Numbered from the stretch's first letter, positions 1 to 8,310 are shown. The stretch: DNA of 27,258 bases from an uncultured Catenibacillus sp. (GCA_934339005.1 CAKRHR010000036.1:1-27258), one strand, 5' to 3'. Made by a program: numbers and translations. The notes: generated by a model not told the origin, from the sequence alone.

Positions 1-425
1 GGGATATCCAGACGGTCAAAGCAGTAATAGGTATATTTACGGTCGAATACACATGGTACTTCACCTGTCGCAATGCGGTAAACGTATTTCTTTGATTTGG
101 CATTTAAGCGGCTGTGGAAGCGTTCATCCACTTCCTGCACATCAAATACTGCGATATCTCTTGGCAGGTAACGGCTCAGATAATGCTTGATTTCATAGCA
201 TTTCATTGTAGAATTGGTGTGAAAGTTTGCTACCTGGGCATAAGCGTGCACACCTGCATCGGTTCTGCCTGAACCGTCCACTGTCAGGTCCGGCTCACCT
301 GTCATTTTTCTTAAAACTTCTTCGATTTTGCCCTGAATCGTTGTCTGTCCGCTGTCTTTGCCAAGGCGCTGCCATCCATCATAGCGACCACCATCGTACT
401 CTATTGTCAATTTAATATTTCGCAT
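1..425 (-). CDS. truA: tRNA pseudouridine(38-40) synthase TruA, 5' part (runs off the window)
   Basis: Isomerises uridines 38-40 in the anticodon stem of many tRNAs to pseudouridine; cytosolic. The reading frame starts at an ATG at 425, preceded by a GATGAGG ribosome site, and stays open to base 1, giving about 141 N-terminal residues of a protein usually near 245-260 aa. The opening MRNIKLTIEYDGGRYDGWQR is the classic TruA start, and the motif GSGRTDAGVHA near residue 55 carries the catalytic Asp. RFHSRLNAKSKKYVYRI further on is also typical. The gene lies 89 bp downstream of the peptide-transporter ATPase with no obvious terminator between, so read-through from that operon is possible. The C-terminal half lies outside the window. 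Identification is firm. Confidence 0.95.
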   Translation of the reverse strand, partial: MRNIKLTIEYDGGRYDGWQRLGKDSGQTTIQGKIEEVLRKMTGEPDLTVDGSGRTDAGVHAYAQVANFHTNSTMKCYEIKHYLSRYLPRDIAVFDVQEVDERFHSRLNAKSKKYVYRIATGEVPCVFDRKYTYYCFDRLDI

Positions 426-514
426 ATTGCCCTCATCTTTCTAAACTTATGTTTTTATTAAATATGTCTATTTTTAAGTTGTTTTTTATATCATGAATTG
501 CTCTGTATCTCACA

Positions 515-2116
515 CTACTCATTCAGCGATGCCGCCAGCAAAAGCTTCGTATATTCATGCTGTGGATGTTCGTACACTTCCTCAGCATCTCCGATTTCCA
601 CAATCTGCCCCTGATACATCACAGCTACTCTGTGGCACATGCCGCGCACTACGCTCAAATCATGTGAAATAAATATCATCGTTAAATGATTTTTCTCATG
701 CAGCTCAAGGAGTAATTTCAATATTTGGCTCTGCACCGTCACATCCAGCGCAGACACAGGTTCGTCCGCAATCATCAGTTTTGAACCGCCAAGCAGGGCA
801 ATACCAATGCTGATACGCTGACGTTGTCCGCCTGAAAGTTCATGTGCATAACGGTTCTTATATGATGCGTCCAGTCCAATCTGAACAAGCATTTCATCCA
901 CCATACGCAGGCGTTCCTGACGATTTCTGATACCACGCAGTTTTAACGGCTCCTGTAAAATCCAGCCTATCCTTTTCGCAGGATTTAATGAACCAAATGG
1001 ATCCTGAAATACCATCTGAGGTCGTTCACTGTTGATTTCAAGAGTGCCTTTGTAATCTTTATTCAATCCGACAATCGTTCGTGCGAATGTGGATTTACCG
1101 CAACCACTCTCTCCGACAATACCAAGAATTTCACCCTCACGCACTTCAAGGGATACATCTTTTAGCACATGTTTTTTGCCATGTTTGCCGGAAAAAAGTC
1201 CCGGTTTTTCATCATAAAATACATTTAAATTTTCTGCACGAAGTACTGGTGTTTCTGACACAATCGATGTTGTATTTTTAGGAATCTTTGCCACAAGTGT
1301 TTTCGTATAATCATGTTTTGGATGGTTTAAGACCTCCTCCACAGCGCCAGACTCAACAATATCTCCCTGATACATAACAATGACTTCATCACATACTGCG
1401 CGAATAACGCGCAAATCGTGAGAAATAAATAAAATAGACGTACCTGTTTCATCATGGAATTTGCGAAGCAATTTTAAAATCTGAAGCTGCACTGTCACAT
1501 CCAGCGCTGTCGTTGGCTCATCCGCAATTAAAAGCTTTGGCTGACAAATCGATGCCATGGCAATCATGACACGCTGACGCATACCACCGGAAAGCTGATA
1601 CGGATATTTGTTCATCAATACTTCAGGGTCCGGTAAACCAACGCTTTCAAGTGCTTCTATGACTTTTAAATCAATATCATTTTGATTCAACTGCGTATGC
1701 AGACGCAGGCTTTCACCAACCTGCTTTCCAATCTTAATTACAGGATTTAAGGAGGTCATCGGCTCCTGAAAAATCATTGAAATCTCATTGCCCCGAAGTG
1801 CCTGCATTTCTTTATCTTTAAGCGTCAGCAGGTCACGGCCTTCAAACATAATACTGCCGTTAATCACTCTGGCATTTTCTGATAAAAGGCGCATAATCGT
1901 CAGTGAAGTCATTGATTTGCCCGAACCAGACTCCCCAACAATACCGACAACTTTACCTTTTGGAATATCAAAACTAATCTGATTTAAAATCTGATGCCAC
2001 TTGCCATTTTCCGCAAACCCCATGGTGAGGTCACGCACTTCCAAGATATTTTCCATCATATCATTGCGCTGACGCTCTGTATTATTCTCATTCCGATAAA
2101 TACTATCTTTCATCAT
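515..2116 (-). CDS. Oligopeptide/dipeptide ABC transporter, fused double ATP-binding protein
   Basis: Energises peptide import at the inner face of the membrane. One chain holds two complete ABC cassettes, equivalent to separate OppD/DppD and OppF/DppF subunits. Cassette 1: Walker A GESGSGKS, signature LSGGMRQR, Walker B LLIADEPTTALD. Cassette 2: Walker A GESGCGKS, signature LSGGQRQR, Walker B LMIADEPVSALD. A GTG at 2125 is in frame, but it overlaps the AGGAGG ribosome site at 2125-2130; the ATG at 2116, 8 nt from that site, is the better start (533 aa). It follows the DppC-type permease by 12 bp and is the last transporter gene of the operon. The fused arrangement resembles GsiA/YejF-type proteins. 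Substrate cannot be read from the sequence; small peptides are the default inference. Confidence 0.93.
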   Translation of the reverse strand: MMKDSIYRNENNTERQRNDMMENILEVRDLTMGFAENGKWHQILNQISFDIPKGKVVGIVGESGSGKSMTSLTIMRLLSENARVINGSIMFEGRDLLTLKDKEMQALRGNEISMIFQEPMTSLNPVIKIGKQVGESLRLHTQLNQNDIDLKVIEALESVGLPDPEVLMNKYPYQLSGGMRQRVMIAMASICQPKLLIADEPTTALDVTVQLQILKLLRKFHDETGTSILFISHDLRVIRAVCDEVIVMYQGDIVESGAVEEVLNHPKHDYTKTLVAKIPKNTTSIVSETPVLRAENLNVFYDEKPGLFSGKHGKKHVLKDVSLEVREGEILGIVGESGCGKSTFARTIVGLNKDYKGTLEINSERPQMVFQDPFGSLNPAKRIGWILQEPLKLRGIRNRQERLRMVDEMLVQIGLDASYKNRYAHELSGGQRQRISIGIALLGGSKLMIADEPVSALDVTVQSQILKLLLELHEKNHLTMIFISHDLSVVRGMCHRVAVMYQGQIVEIGDAEEVYEHPQHEYTKLLLAASLNE

Positions 2117-2128
2117 CGCCGGCACCTC

Positions 2129-2953
2129 CTATGCATTGATTTTTCTCAGACCTTCACCAATCATGGAGAAGCCGAGAATAATCAAAATCATCACAATACC
2201 TGTTGAAATCGCATACCATGGTGCATTATACAAATAGGATTGTGCATCGTAAAGCATCAGTCCAAGACTCGCATCAGGCGGCTGCACACCAAGGCCAAGA
2301 TAACTCATACTTGCCTCTGCCAGTACCGCATTATTAAAACCAATCATTGCTGCTGTCAGCATACTGATTTTTGTATTTGGTAAAATGTGTACAAAAATGA
2401 TTCGCAGGCAGCCTGCCCCCTGAACTTTGGCACTTTTAACGTATTCAAGTTCTTTGCAGCGAATCATTTCACTTCGCACAATACGCGCGAAACTCGGAAT
2501 AAACAATATACCAAGGGCAAGGATAATATTATACTGTCCGCCACCAAAAAGGCTGACAAAAATCAATGCCAAAAGAACACTTGGAAATGATAAAATCACA
2601 TCGTTGATACGCATAATGACTTCATCAAACCAACCGCCAAAATAACCTGTCAATGCGCCAATCAGCGTACCAAACACTACACCGATTAAAACTGTCACCA
2701 ATGCCACCACATACGTGTCCCCGGCACCAATCATGACACGGCTGAAAACATCACGGCCAAGCTTATCCGTACCCATCAGATGTTCCAGACAAGGCGCCAT
2801 CAGTTTGGCTGCAGAATTATATTCATTTTCACCGTAAGGTGTCCAGAAATGCCCTACAAGCACCATCAAAAACATCAGTCCGCTGATCACACAGCCAATG
2901 ATCAGGTTATAATTATATTTTTTTCTGACTTTAATTGTTGCCTCCTGCGCCAT
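2129..2953 (-). CDS. Peptide ABC transporter permease, DppC/OppC type
   Basis: One of the two membrane subunits of the peptide importer. The 274-aa protein begins with a basic cytosolic tail and a first membrane segment at about residues 17-35. It has the OppC/DppC periplasmic signature LMGTDKLGRDVFSRVMIGA near residues 59-77, further hydrophobic helices, and an EAA-type loop (residues around LEYVKSAKVQGAG) that contacts the ATPase. The ATG at 2953 has a GGAGGG ribosome site 8 nt upstream. It lies 12 bp after the DppB-type permease and 12 bp before the ATPase, so all are surely cotranscribed. Family assignment is secure; the transported substrate is not determinable. Confidence 0.93.
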   Translation of the reverse strand: MAQEATIKVRKKYNYNLIIGCVISGLMFLMVLVGHFWTPYGENEYNSAAKLMAPCLEHLMGTDKLGRDVFSRVMIGAGDTYVVALVTVLIGVVFGTLIGALTGYFGGWFDEVIMRINDVILSFPSVLLALIFVSLFGGGQYNIILALGILFIPSFARIVRSEMIRCKELEYVKSAKVQGAGCLRIIFVHILPNTKISMLTAAMIGFNNAVLAEASMSYLGLGVQPPDASLGLMLYDAQSYLYNAPWYAISTGIVMILIILGFSMIGEGLRKINA

Positions 2954-2965
2954 CTTTAAGCCCTC

Positions 2966-3910
2966 CTACTGTGCCCGCACACGCGGATCTGCGAGCTGGT
3001 AAAGCATGTCTACAATAAAATTAATAATAATCACAATTGCCGTAATATATACAACCATGGCCTGAACCACGGGATAATCTCTGTTTGAAATGGAACTGAC
3101 TAAAAGCCGTCCGATACCAGGTACGCTAAATACCTGTTCTACAATAATACTGCCTGCCATAATTTCAGCAATAATCATTGCTGTAAATGTGATGACCGGA
3201 ATCAGTGCATTTTTTAAAATATGTCGGTAAAGCACTTTATTTTTATCGTTGCCCTTGCTGTATGCCGTGCGCACGTAATCCTTTTGCATTTCACCAAGCA
3301 CGGAATTACGAAGGAATTTGACAACCATGGCAAGCTTTGGCAGCGCAATTGCCAATGCCGGGAAAATCAAATATTTGATGCAGCCTGCAGGATCTTCGCT
3401 CAAAGAAACGAATTTGCCTACCTGAAACCATTTTAATGCAATACCAAAAATATATGTCAAGATGATACCAAGGAAAAATGCCGGTATCGCCATTGTAATC
3501 TGAGTTAACTGGTTAATTAATGTATCTAACCATTTTCCGGAATATTTTGCCGAAAGAATACCAAGTGGAATCGACAAAACAAGAATAATCACTAAAGAAA
3601 GTAATGCCAGTATAATCGTTGTTGGCAGACGCTGCGCCAGAAGTTCGGACACACGCACGCCTTCATACTGGTAGGATTCACCAAAATCCCCATGTAAAGC
3701 ATCCCGGAGCCAGTTGCCATACCGGACAACCATCGGTTTATCCAGTCCCATGGACGCTTCTAATGCCGCCACACGATCAGGAGTGGCATCTGTACCAAGT
3801 TTTGAGATTGCCGCATTTCCCGGAATGACCGAAAAAGCCGCAAAAGACAGCATGGATATGAATAACAACGTGATAATGAGAGTGACAATTTTTCTTATAA
3901 AATACTTCAT
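2966..3910 (-). CDS. Peptide ABC transporter permease, DppB/OppB type
   Basis: Partner membrane subunit of the importer. The protein starts MKYFIRKIVTLIITLLFIS with an N-terminal transmembrane helix, as DppB/OppB proteins do. It continues with the extracellular segment containing GLDKPMVVRYGNWLRDALHG and ends with MLYQLADPRVRAQ, close to the family's usual C-terminal DPRVR motif. An in-frame ATG at 3916 directly abuts the AAGGAGG site, so the second ATG at 3910, with 7 nt spacing, is the likely start (314 aa). The conserved cytosolic loop (VRTAYSKGNDKNKVLYRHIL) is the ATPase-coupling EAA region. It is second in the operon, after the binding protein. Confidence 0.93.
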   Translation of the reverse strand: MKYFIRKIVTLIITLLFISMLSFAAFSVIPGNAAISKLGTDATPDRVAALEASMGLDKPMVVRYGNWLRDALHGDFGESYQYEGVRVSELLAQRLPTTIILALLSLVIILVLSIPLGILSAKYSGKWLDTLINQLTQITMAIPAFFLGIILTYIFGIALKWFQVGKFVSLSEDPAGCIKYLIFPALAIALPKLAMVVKFLRNSVLGEMQKDYVRTAYSKGNDKNKVLYRHILKNALIPVITFTAMIIAEIMAGSIIVEQVFSVPGIGRLLVSSISNRDYPVVQAMVVYITAIVIIINFIVDMLYQLADPRVRAQ

Positions 3911-4024
3911 ACCCATGCCTCCTTAAGATGAGTAAATTAAAAAGTCATGTTAAATTTCATGCTTTTAAATGTGTTCCTAATGATTAATTCAGGGGTAAAT
4001 AACTTTAATCCTGATATTATCAAA

Positions 4025-5614
4025 TTATTTTGTGTAATATACCTTAGATAAATCTAAAGCAGCTACCGGATAGAATTCAAAACCTTCAAGATTTGATCTT
4101 ACTGCAACAAAGTTTGCAGGGTCCTGAATGTATACAGAAGCAGCTTCCTGTGCAAGAATCATTTCACATTCTTTGTAATACTGAGCTTTTTCAGCATCAT
4201 CAACTGTGTTGTAAGCTTTGTCAAATGCTTCATCATAAGCTTCACTTGAGAACTGTGCAATATTCTTGCCGGATGTTGATGTATATTTCTGCAGCCAGTC
4301 GCTTGGTGCAAGTGTACCATCAAAACCAACGATTGTTGCCTGATACTGTTTTGCACTGTAAACATCGCTGAGCCATGTCTGCCATTCAACAGGTTTGATT
4401 GTTGCATTGATACCGACAGCTTTAAGCTGTTCTACAATGATTTCACCACTCTGCATATGCTGATCAAAGTTACTTGGAATGCTGATTTCAAGGTCAAAAC
4501 CGTTTTCATAACCAGCTTCTTTAAGTAATTCTTTCGCTTTTTCAGGGTCATATGTGTAAACATTTTCTGTTTCTTCATTGTAGTATTTAGCTAATGAAGG
4601 AATCATATGTGTACCAATCAGGTGGCTTCTTCCATCAAACAGGAAATCATTAACTGACTGTCTGTCAACTGCATAGCAGATTGCCTGACGCACACGAACA
4701 TCCTGAAGTGGTTCATATGTGTTATTCAAGAACATTGCCTGAACAAGCATCATGCTGCCTTCAACGATTTTGTAATCATCTGAAAGTGAATTTACCTGAT
4801 CGATTGTCAGATAATTAAGCATATCCAATGTGCCAGCCTGAAGCTCTGTATATGCTGTGTTTGCATTTGCAATAATCTTAAATTCAGCGCTGTCAAGATA
4901 TGGATATCCTTCTTTCCAGTAACCATCGTATTTTTCAACTTTTAAGCTCTGTCCTGGTGTATAAGACACATATTTGAACGGGCCTGTACCGATTGGGTTA
5001 CCAGCAGGGTCTTCATTGGATTCAGGAATGATTGATGCAGATGCAACATCTGTCAAAAATTCTGAATAACCCTCTTTTAATGTGATTTCAACTGTACTAT
5101 CATCTACAATTGTCACTGCGTCTACATTAGAAAACGCGGAACTCTCACCCTGAGTTTCCGCGTAGCGTTCGATTGAATATTTAACATCTTCTGCAGTTAC
5201 AGCACTTCCGTCATGGAAAGTCACACCATCACGCAATGTGAATGTGTATGTTTTCGCATCCTCTGAAATCTTATAATCACTTGCAACTGCCGGTTCAAGA
5301 TCACCGTCTGAAGTCGGCTTCACTAAACCTTCAAATAAATTAAATACGACGCCTCGGGTTCCTGCATCCGTTACCTGATGGGGGTCAAGACTCACAAGGT
5401 CCTGTGTGATACCAAATACCACATTACCACCTTGTTGCGGCTCGCCAGTGGAAACCTGTTCATCTGAGCTGTTCTCAGCGCCAGTTTCTACTGTTGTTTC
5501 TGAAGAATTATTCACAGTTTCTGAAGACTCTGTGTTCTTGCCGCCTCCGCATGCGCTGAGTGCAGCAGACATAGCGAGCACCATTACGCTGAAAAGAATA
5601 CCTCTTTTTTTCAT
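4025..5614 (-). CDS. Peptide ABC transporter substrate-binding lipoprotein (SBP family 5)
   Basis: Extracellular receptor that captures peptides and delivers them to the permeases. The 529-aa protein has a lipoprotein signal: MKKRGILFSVMVLAMSAALS then the lipobox SAC at about residues 20-22, followed by a Ser/Thr/Glu-rich linker to about residue 60. The mature domain shows family-5 signatures: GGNVVFGITQDLVSLDPHQV, TFTLRDGVTFHDGSAVTAED and VRVRQAICYAVDR. Length fits DppA/OppA relatives. It is first in the operon, with a promoter 57 bp upstream and about 110 bp to the next gene. That longer gap is usual where the binding protein must be made in excess, though I see no clear hairpin in it. Confidence 0.94.
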   Translation of the reverse strand: MKKRGILFSVMVLAMSAALSACGGGKNTESSETVNNSSETTVETGAENSSDEQVSTGEPQQGGNVVFGITQDLVSLDPHQVTDAGTRGVVFNLFEGLVKPTSDGDLEPAVASDYKISEDAKTYTFTLRDGVTFHDGSAVTAEDVKYSIERYAETQGESSAFSNVDAVTIVDDSTVEITLKEGYSEFLTDVASASIIPESNEDPAGNPIGTGPFKYVSYTPGQSLKVEKYDGYWKEGYPYLDSAEFKIIANANTAYTELQAGTLDMLNYLTIDQVNSLSDDYKIVEGSMMLVQAMFLNNTYEPLQDVRVRQAICYAVDRQSVNDFLFDGRSHLIGTHMIPSLAKYYNEETENVYTYDPEKAKELLKEAGYENGFDLEISIPSNFDQHMQSGEIIVEQLKAVGINATIKPVEWQTWLSDVYSAKQYQATIVGFDGTLAPSDWLQKYTSTSGKNIAQFSSEAYDEAFDKAYNTVDDAEKAQYYKECEMILAQEAASVYIQDPANFVAVRSNLEGFEFYPVAALDLSKVYYTK

Positions 5615-5670
5615 AATCGTTATACCTCTTAATCTGTAATATTTCTCCCATTATTTGATTGTCAAGCAAC

Positions 5671-5698
5671 ATTATAACAGGGTTTGGGTAAATTGCAA
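5671..5698 (-). promoter_or_regulatory. Sigma-A promoter of the peptide transporter operon
   Basis: On the minus strand TTGCAA (5693-5698), a 16-nt spacer and TATAAT (5671-5676) lie 57 bp before the start of the binding-protein gene. No other good promoter is seen in this intergenic stretch on this strand. It is divergent from the promoter of the small plus-strand gene. Confidence 0.65.
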
Positions 5699-5750
5699 GT
5701 GGATTTTATTTTACTTCATGAATTTACACTATCTAAATATGTTTTGCTCA

Positions 5751-5780
5751 TTGAATAAGGGTTTTACACTATGGTATAAT
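5751..5780 (+). promoter_or_regulatory. Sigma-A promoter of the small plus-strand gene
   Basis: TTGAAT (5751-5756), an 18-nt spacer and a perfect TATAAT (5775-5780) precede the small gene at 5808 by about 27 bp, leaving a very short leader that contains the ribosome site. Confidence 0.6.
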
Positions 5781-5807
5781 ATCACCAACGAAAGGCGGTG
5801 ATGGAAA

Positions 5808-5987
5808 GTGAGTGATGAAATGACTCGCGAAGAATTAATCAGTCTTACTATTGACAAATATACAGATTTACAGCGTATCAAAAAAGCAAACGGCAACACC
5901 GAAAACAAAGAACTTGATTATCAATTAAAAGTTACCATTGCCAAGCTTTCTTCACTTGGCATCTCTGTTGAAGATTTGACTTTATAG
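5808..5987 (+). CDS. Small protein of unknown function (59 aa)
   Basis: Not recognised. The frame reads MSDEMTREELISLTIDKYTD at the start and ends with ISVEDLTL. It is a charged, probably helical, soluble protein without Cys, signal peptide or membrane segment. Support for a real gene: a good promoter just upstream (TATAAT at 5775), a purine-rich ribosome site (AAAGGCGGTGATGGAAA) and an intrinsic terminator about 100 bp downstream. The start could be the GTG at 5808 or the in-frame ATG at 5820; an ATG at 5801 in another frame stops after four codons. It stands alone between two minus-strand units. Confidence 0.6.
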   Translation: MSDEMTREELISLTIDKYTDLQRIKKANGNTENKELDYQLKVTIAKLSSLGISVEDLTL

Positions 5988-6085
5988 AACTCGCATCGGC
6001 CTCCTCACCTACGGTGTAAAACCTTTATTTAATCAGTAAATTAATCAGTAGATTTCTAATGATATTTTTTTACTGCATAAGAAAC

Positions 6086-6136
6086 GAGCCCCTTCTGACA
6101 GACACGATACATCTGTTTAAAGGGGCTCTTATTTTA
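6086..6136 (+). terminator. Intrinsic terminator after the small gene
   Basis: GAGCCCCTT (6086-6094) pairs perfectly with AAGGGGCTC (6120-6128). A second inner helix ACAGA/TCTGT (6098-6102 with 6112-6116) extends the hairpin, and it is followed by TTATTTTATAA. The U-rich tail is on the plus strand; the minus side has a weaker tail, so it mainly serves the small gene. Confidence 0.7.
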
Positions 6137-6182
6137 TAATTATATTCTAGCACTAAACAATTATTTTATATAATATGTTTCT

Positions 6183-6242
6183 CTACAACTTCGTACCACA
6201 TTCTCCACAAAACAAACTTCCCGGTGCACTAATCTTATCAGC
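6183..6242 (-). pseudogene. Possible remnant of a zinc-ribbon protein C-terminus
   Basis: On the minus strand about 19 codons end with SLFCGECGTKL and a stop. CxxC followed by GTKL is typical of the small zinc ribbons that close many clostridial proteins. The frame is interrupted by a TGA immediately upstream, and no start or ribosome site is visible, so this is at most a decayed fragment left downstream of the AAA ATPase gene. It could be chance. Confidence 0.2.
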
Positions 6243-6269
6243 TCACTGACCTTCGCCAACCATGACATT

Positions 6270-8135
6270 TTACTGCTTATCCACAATCATCACACGTTTT
6301 CCAGAAAATGCAATGCCAAACTTAAGTATTTCCTGAATCCCATCTTGTTTCATTTCAGAATCATAAGCCATCTCTTCTATCTGTTGAAATGCTTTCTGAG
6401 CCAGTGCATCAAGTGCAATTTCATCCAGTTTACTTTTCCACTTTAATTCCATAATAATTCCGGGATATTGTTGCTCTCTTGGAAATAAACAAATATCATA
6501 TCGTCCCTTTCCTGATTCTCTGTTGGATTTAATCTTATATTCATTATCCATCAATGCAATTAACCCTAAAACCAAACCATGATAAAATCCTTCTGCACCT
6601 GCATCATAAAAACTAATTGATTTATCCATATATTCTTCAATGGCATTTTTTAATTTTTCAATGTCATTTGCAAATAAACTTTCTGAAATTTTATTTGCAG
6701 TAGTTCTTACAATTGCTCCAGTCGATAACATATGAGATAATATTTCACTTTTATATACAGATGCAATTTCCTTATTCGGAATAGCTACTTCACACAGATA
6801 AGTACCATCGTCCTGAAGTTTTTTGCTGCATACTTTTAAATACCCTGCAACCAATAATAAACTGTAAATATTTTCCGGTTCCTGAATAAGCGATTTATAT
6901 ACAACATTCTGATCTATTCGTGCAATAATCGGTTTCTGCTGCAAAAGGGTATATAATTTTTCTGTAATACTCTCTGTTGTCACTTGCAAAACATCTTGAA
7001 GAACTTCATTTTTTCCTGTATTTACCCAGTACGCCTGAGGAATACAATTTTTTGAAATGTAGTTTACCACTGACCATGGATTATATATTTCTTCATTGCC
7101 AAATAAATAGCCATTATACCACTGTTTAAGTTCATCTTCTTTATCCAGTTTCTGATAATAATCCAACATTTCATGTACTTCTGCAGATGTAAAACCAAAA
7201 TAATTATCATATGCATCATCCATTACAGAATTTACTGTCAGATTATTTAATCCACTAAAAATACTCTCCTGCGCAATACGGAGAATCCCGGTAAGGAATC
7301 CATATGAGATATTTTTATTATCTTTAAATGCGCCAGAGAAAAAATTTCTCATAAATCCAATAATTTCGTCATAAAAATCTTTTGAATAGCCTTCCTGAAT
7401 CGGTGTATCATATTCATCAATGATAATAATTGGCGCCCTGTCATAATGATTTGCAAGCATTTTAGATAATTTTTCCAATGCAGAAGTCAATTCCACTTCA
7501 GAAGCTGTGCCATCCATAATCTTTGAAAAATATAATTTTTCATAATCTTCCACATAACAGCTTGCAAGCAATTCCTTATGTCTTCCGTACTCTTCCTGCA
7601 AAAGGCTTCGTATTTTATCAATTGTATCTTTCCATGACTCAAATTTAACATCTTTAAATGTCAAAAATATGACAGGATATTTTCCCTGATGCTCACGATA
7701 AATATCTCCACACTGCCAGATCTTTTTATCTTGAAAATATACACTTGTATCTTTTTCTGAGATTTCAAAAAATACTCTGAGCATATCCATGTTTAACGTC
7801 TTGCCAAATCTTCTTGGCCTTGTGAATAACGAAACAAGCGGCTTCTGGTCTAAGAAATCCTTTATTAATAATGTCTTATCAACATAATAATATTCTGATT
7901 GCGCACGAACATAGTCAGAAATACCTATTGGCGGTTTTTTTAATACTTTTTGTTTGTTTCCTTTGGCGTATTTTCCTGATGAAACTCGTCCATCTATTGG
8001 TTTTTTGGCATTATCCGGTATTTGCCATTTTTTTCCAACCTTAACTGCTCCAGGTATTTTTCCGGATTTACAAAAAGCTGTGACTGTACGTTCTGTCACT
8101 TCCCACATTTCCGCAATTTCTTTACATGTTTTCAT
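6270..8135 (-). CDS. HTH - AAA ATPase-like - PD-(D/E)XK nuclease fusion protein
   Basis: A 621-aa member of the family with an AAA-ATPase-like domain (formerly DUF1703 group) and a C-terminal PD-(D/E)XK nuclease-like domain; cellular function not established. Residues 1-50 form an added MerR/excisionase-like helix-turn-helix (CKEIAEMWEVTERTVTAFCK, then KVGKKWQIP). The ATPase follows: FTRPRRFGKT at 104-113 as P-loop, IIIIDEYDTPI at 236-246 as Walker B. The nuclease core shows GRYDI (Asp547) and MELKWKSK (Glu563, Lys565). The start at 8135 has an AGGAG site 10 nt upstream and a strong promoter at 8173-8201 overlapped by repeat elements, which suggests autoregulation through the HTH. Such genes are often multicopy accessory genes in gut anaerobes; a defence-like or selfish role is only a guess. 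Confidence 0.88.
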   Translation of the reverse strand: MKTCKEIAEMWEVTERTVTAFCKSGKIPGAVKVGKKWQIPDNAKKPIDGRVSSGKYAKGNKQKVLKKPPIGISDYVRAQSEYYYVDKTLLIKDFLDQKPLVSLFTRPRRFGKTLNMDMLRVFFEISEKDTSVYFQDKKIWQCGDIYREHQGKYPVIFLTFKDVKFESWKDTIDKIRSLLQEEYGRHKELLASCYVEDYEKLYFSKIMDGTASEVELTSALEKLSKMLANHYDRAPIIIIDEYDTPIQEGYSKDFYDEIIGFMRNFFSGAFKDNKNISYGFLTGILRIAQESIFSGLNNLTVNSVMDDAYDNYFGFTSAEVHEMLDYYQKLDKEDELKQWYNGYLFGNEEIYNPWSVVNYISKNCIPQAYWVNTGKNEVLQDVLQVTTESITEKLYTLLQQKPIIARIDQNVVYKSLIQEPENIYSLLLVAGYLKVCSKKLQDDGTYLCEVAIPNKEIASVYKSEILSHMLSTGAIVRTTANKISESLFANDIEKLKNAIEEYMDKSISFYDAGAEGFYHGLVLGLIALMDNEYKIKSNRESGKGRYDICLFPREQQYPGIIMELKWKSKLDEIALDALAQKAFQQIEEMAYDSEMKQDGIQEILKFGIAFSGKRVMIVDKQ

Positions 8136-8172
8136 CTGATTTCATCTCCTGACCTTTAAGCTGTTTAATTTT

Positions 8173-8201
8173 ATTATATGCTGTTTCCGAAAAAAATACA
8201 A
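8173..8201 (-). promoter_or_regulatory. Promoter of the HTH-AAA-nuclease gene, overlapped by an iteron
   Basis: Minus strand: TTGTAT (8196-8201), a 17-nt spacer, then TATAAT (8173-8178), 38 bp before the start codon. The spacer itself contains the conserved TTTCGGAAA core of the repeat family described for 8184-8310, so a protein bound there would compete with RNA polymerase. Confidence 0.65.
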
Positions 8202-8310
8202 TTAATCATTAATATTTTTCGGAAAAATATCAATAGCATAGCAATATATTTCCGAAAAATGTCAAAAAAATTCGGAAGAATATCAAATTCCAAATGATAT
8301 TCTTCCGAAT
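8184..8310. repeat. Five-copy phased iteron array, consensus TTGAYATTYTTCSGAA
   Basis: Five copies of one element lie between pepF and the HTH-AAA-nuclease gene. Four read on the minus strand, with the core centre at 8274, 8253, 8221 and 8188; one reads on the plus strand, centre 8306. Each has a near-palindromic core TTCSGAA preceded by TTGATA-like bases. Centre-to-centre distances are 32, 21, 32 and 33 bp, that is close to 3, 2, 3 and 3 helical turns, so all cores would face the same side of the DNA. The copy at 8188 sits inside the promoter spacer, and the copies at 8221 and 8253 lie just upstream of the promoter. The likely ligand is the N-terminal HTH of the adjacent protein (inference). 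Confidence 0.7.
8264..8310 (-). terminator. Intrinsic terminator of pepF, built from two iterons
   Basis: ATTCGGAAGAATATCA (8270-8285) and TGATATTCTTCCGAAT (8295-8310) are a perfect 16-bp inverted repeat with a 9-nt loop. On the minus strand a run of Ts (8264-8270) follows, giving a textbook terminator 67 bp after the pepF stop codon. The stem consists of two oppositely oriented copies of the iteron found in the neighbouring promoter. Confidence 0.8.

Noticed and set aside
6025..6052. Tandem TTAATCAGTA repeat downstream of the small gene
   Set aside because: Only two short AT-rich copies; expected by chance in this base composition.
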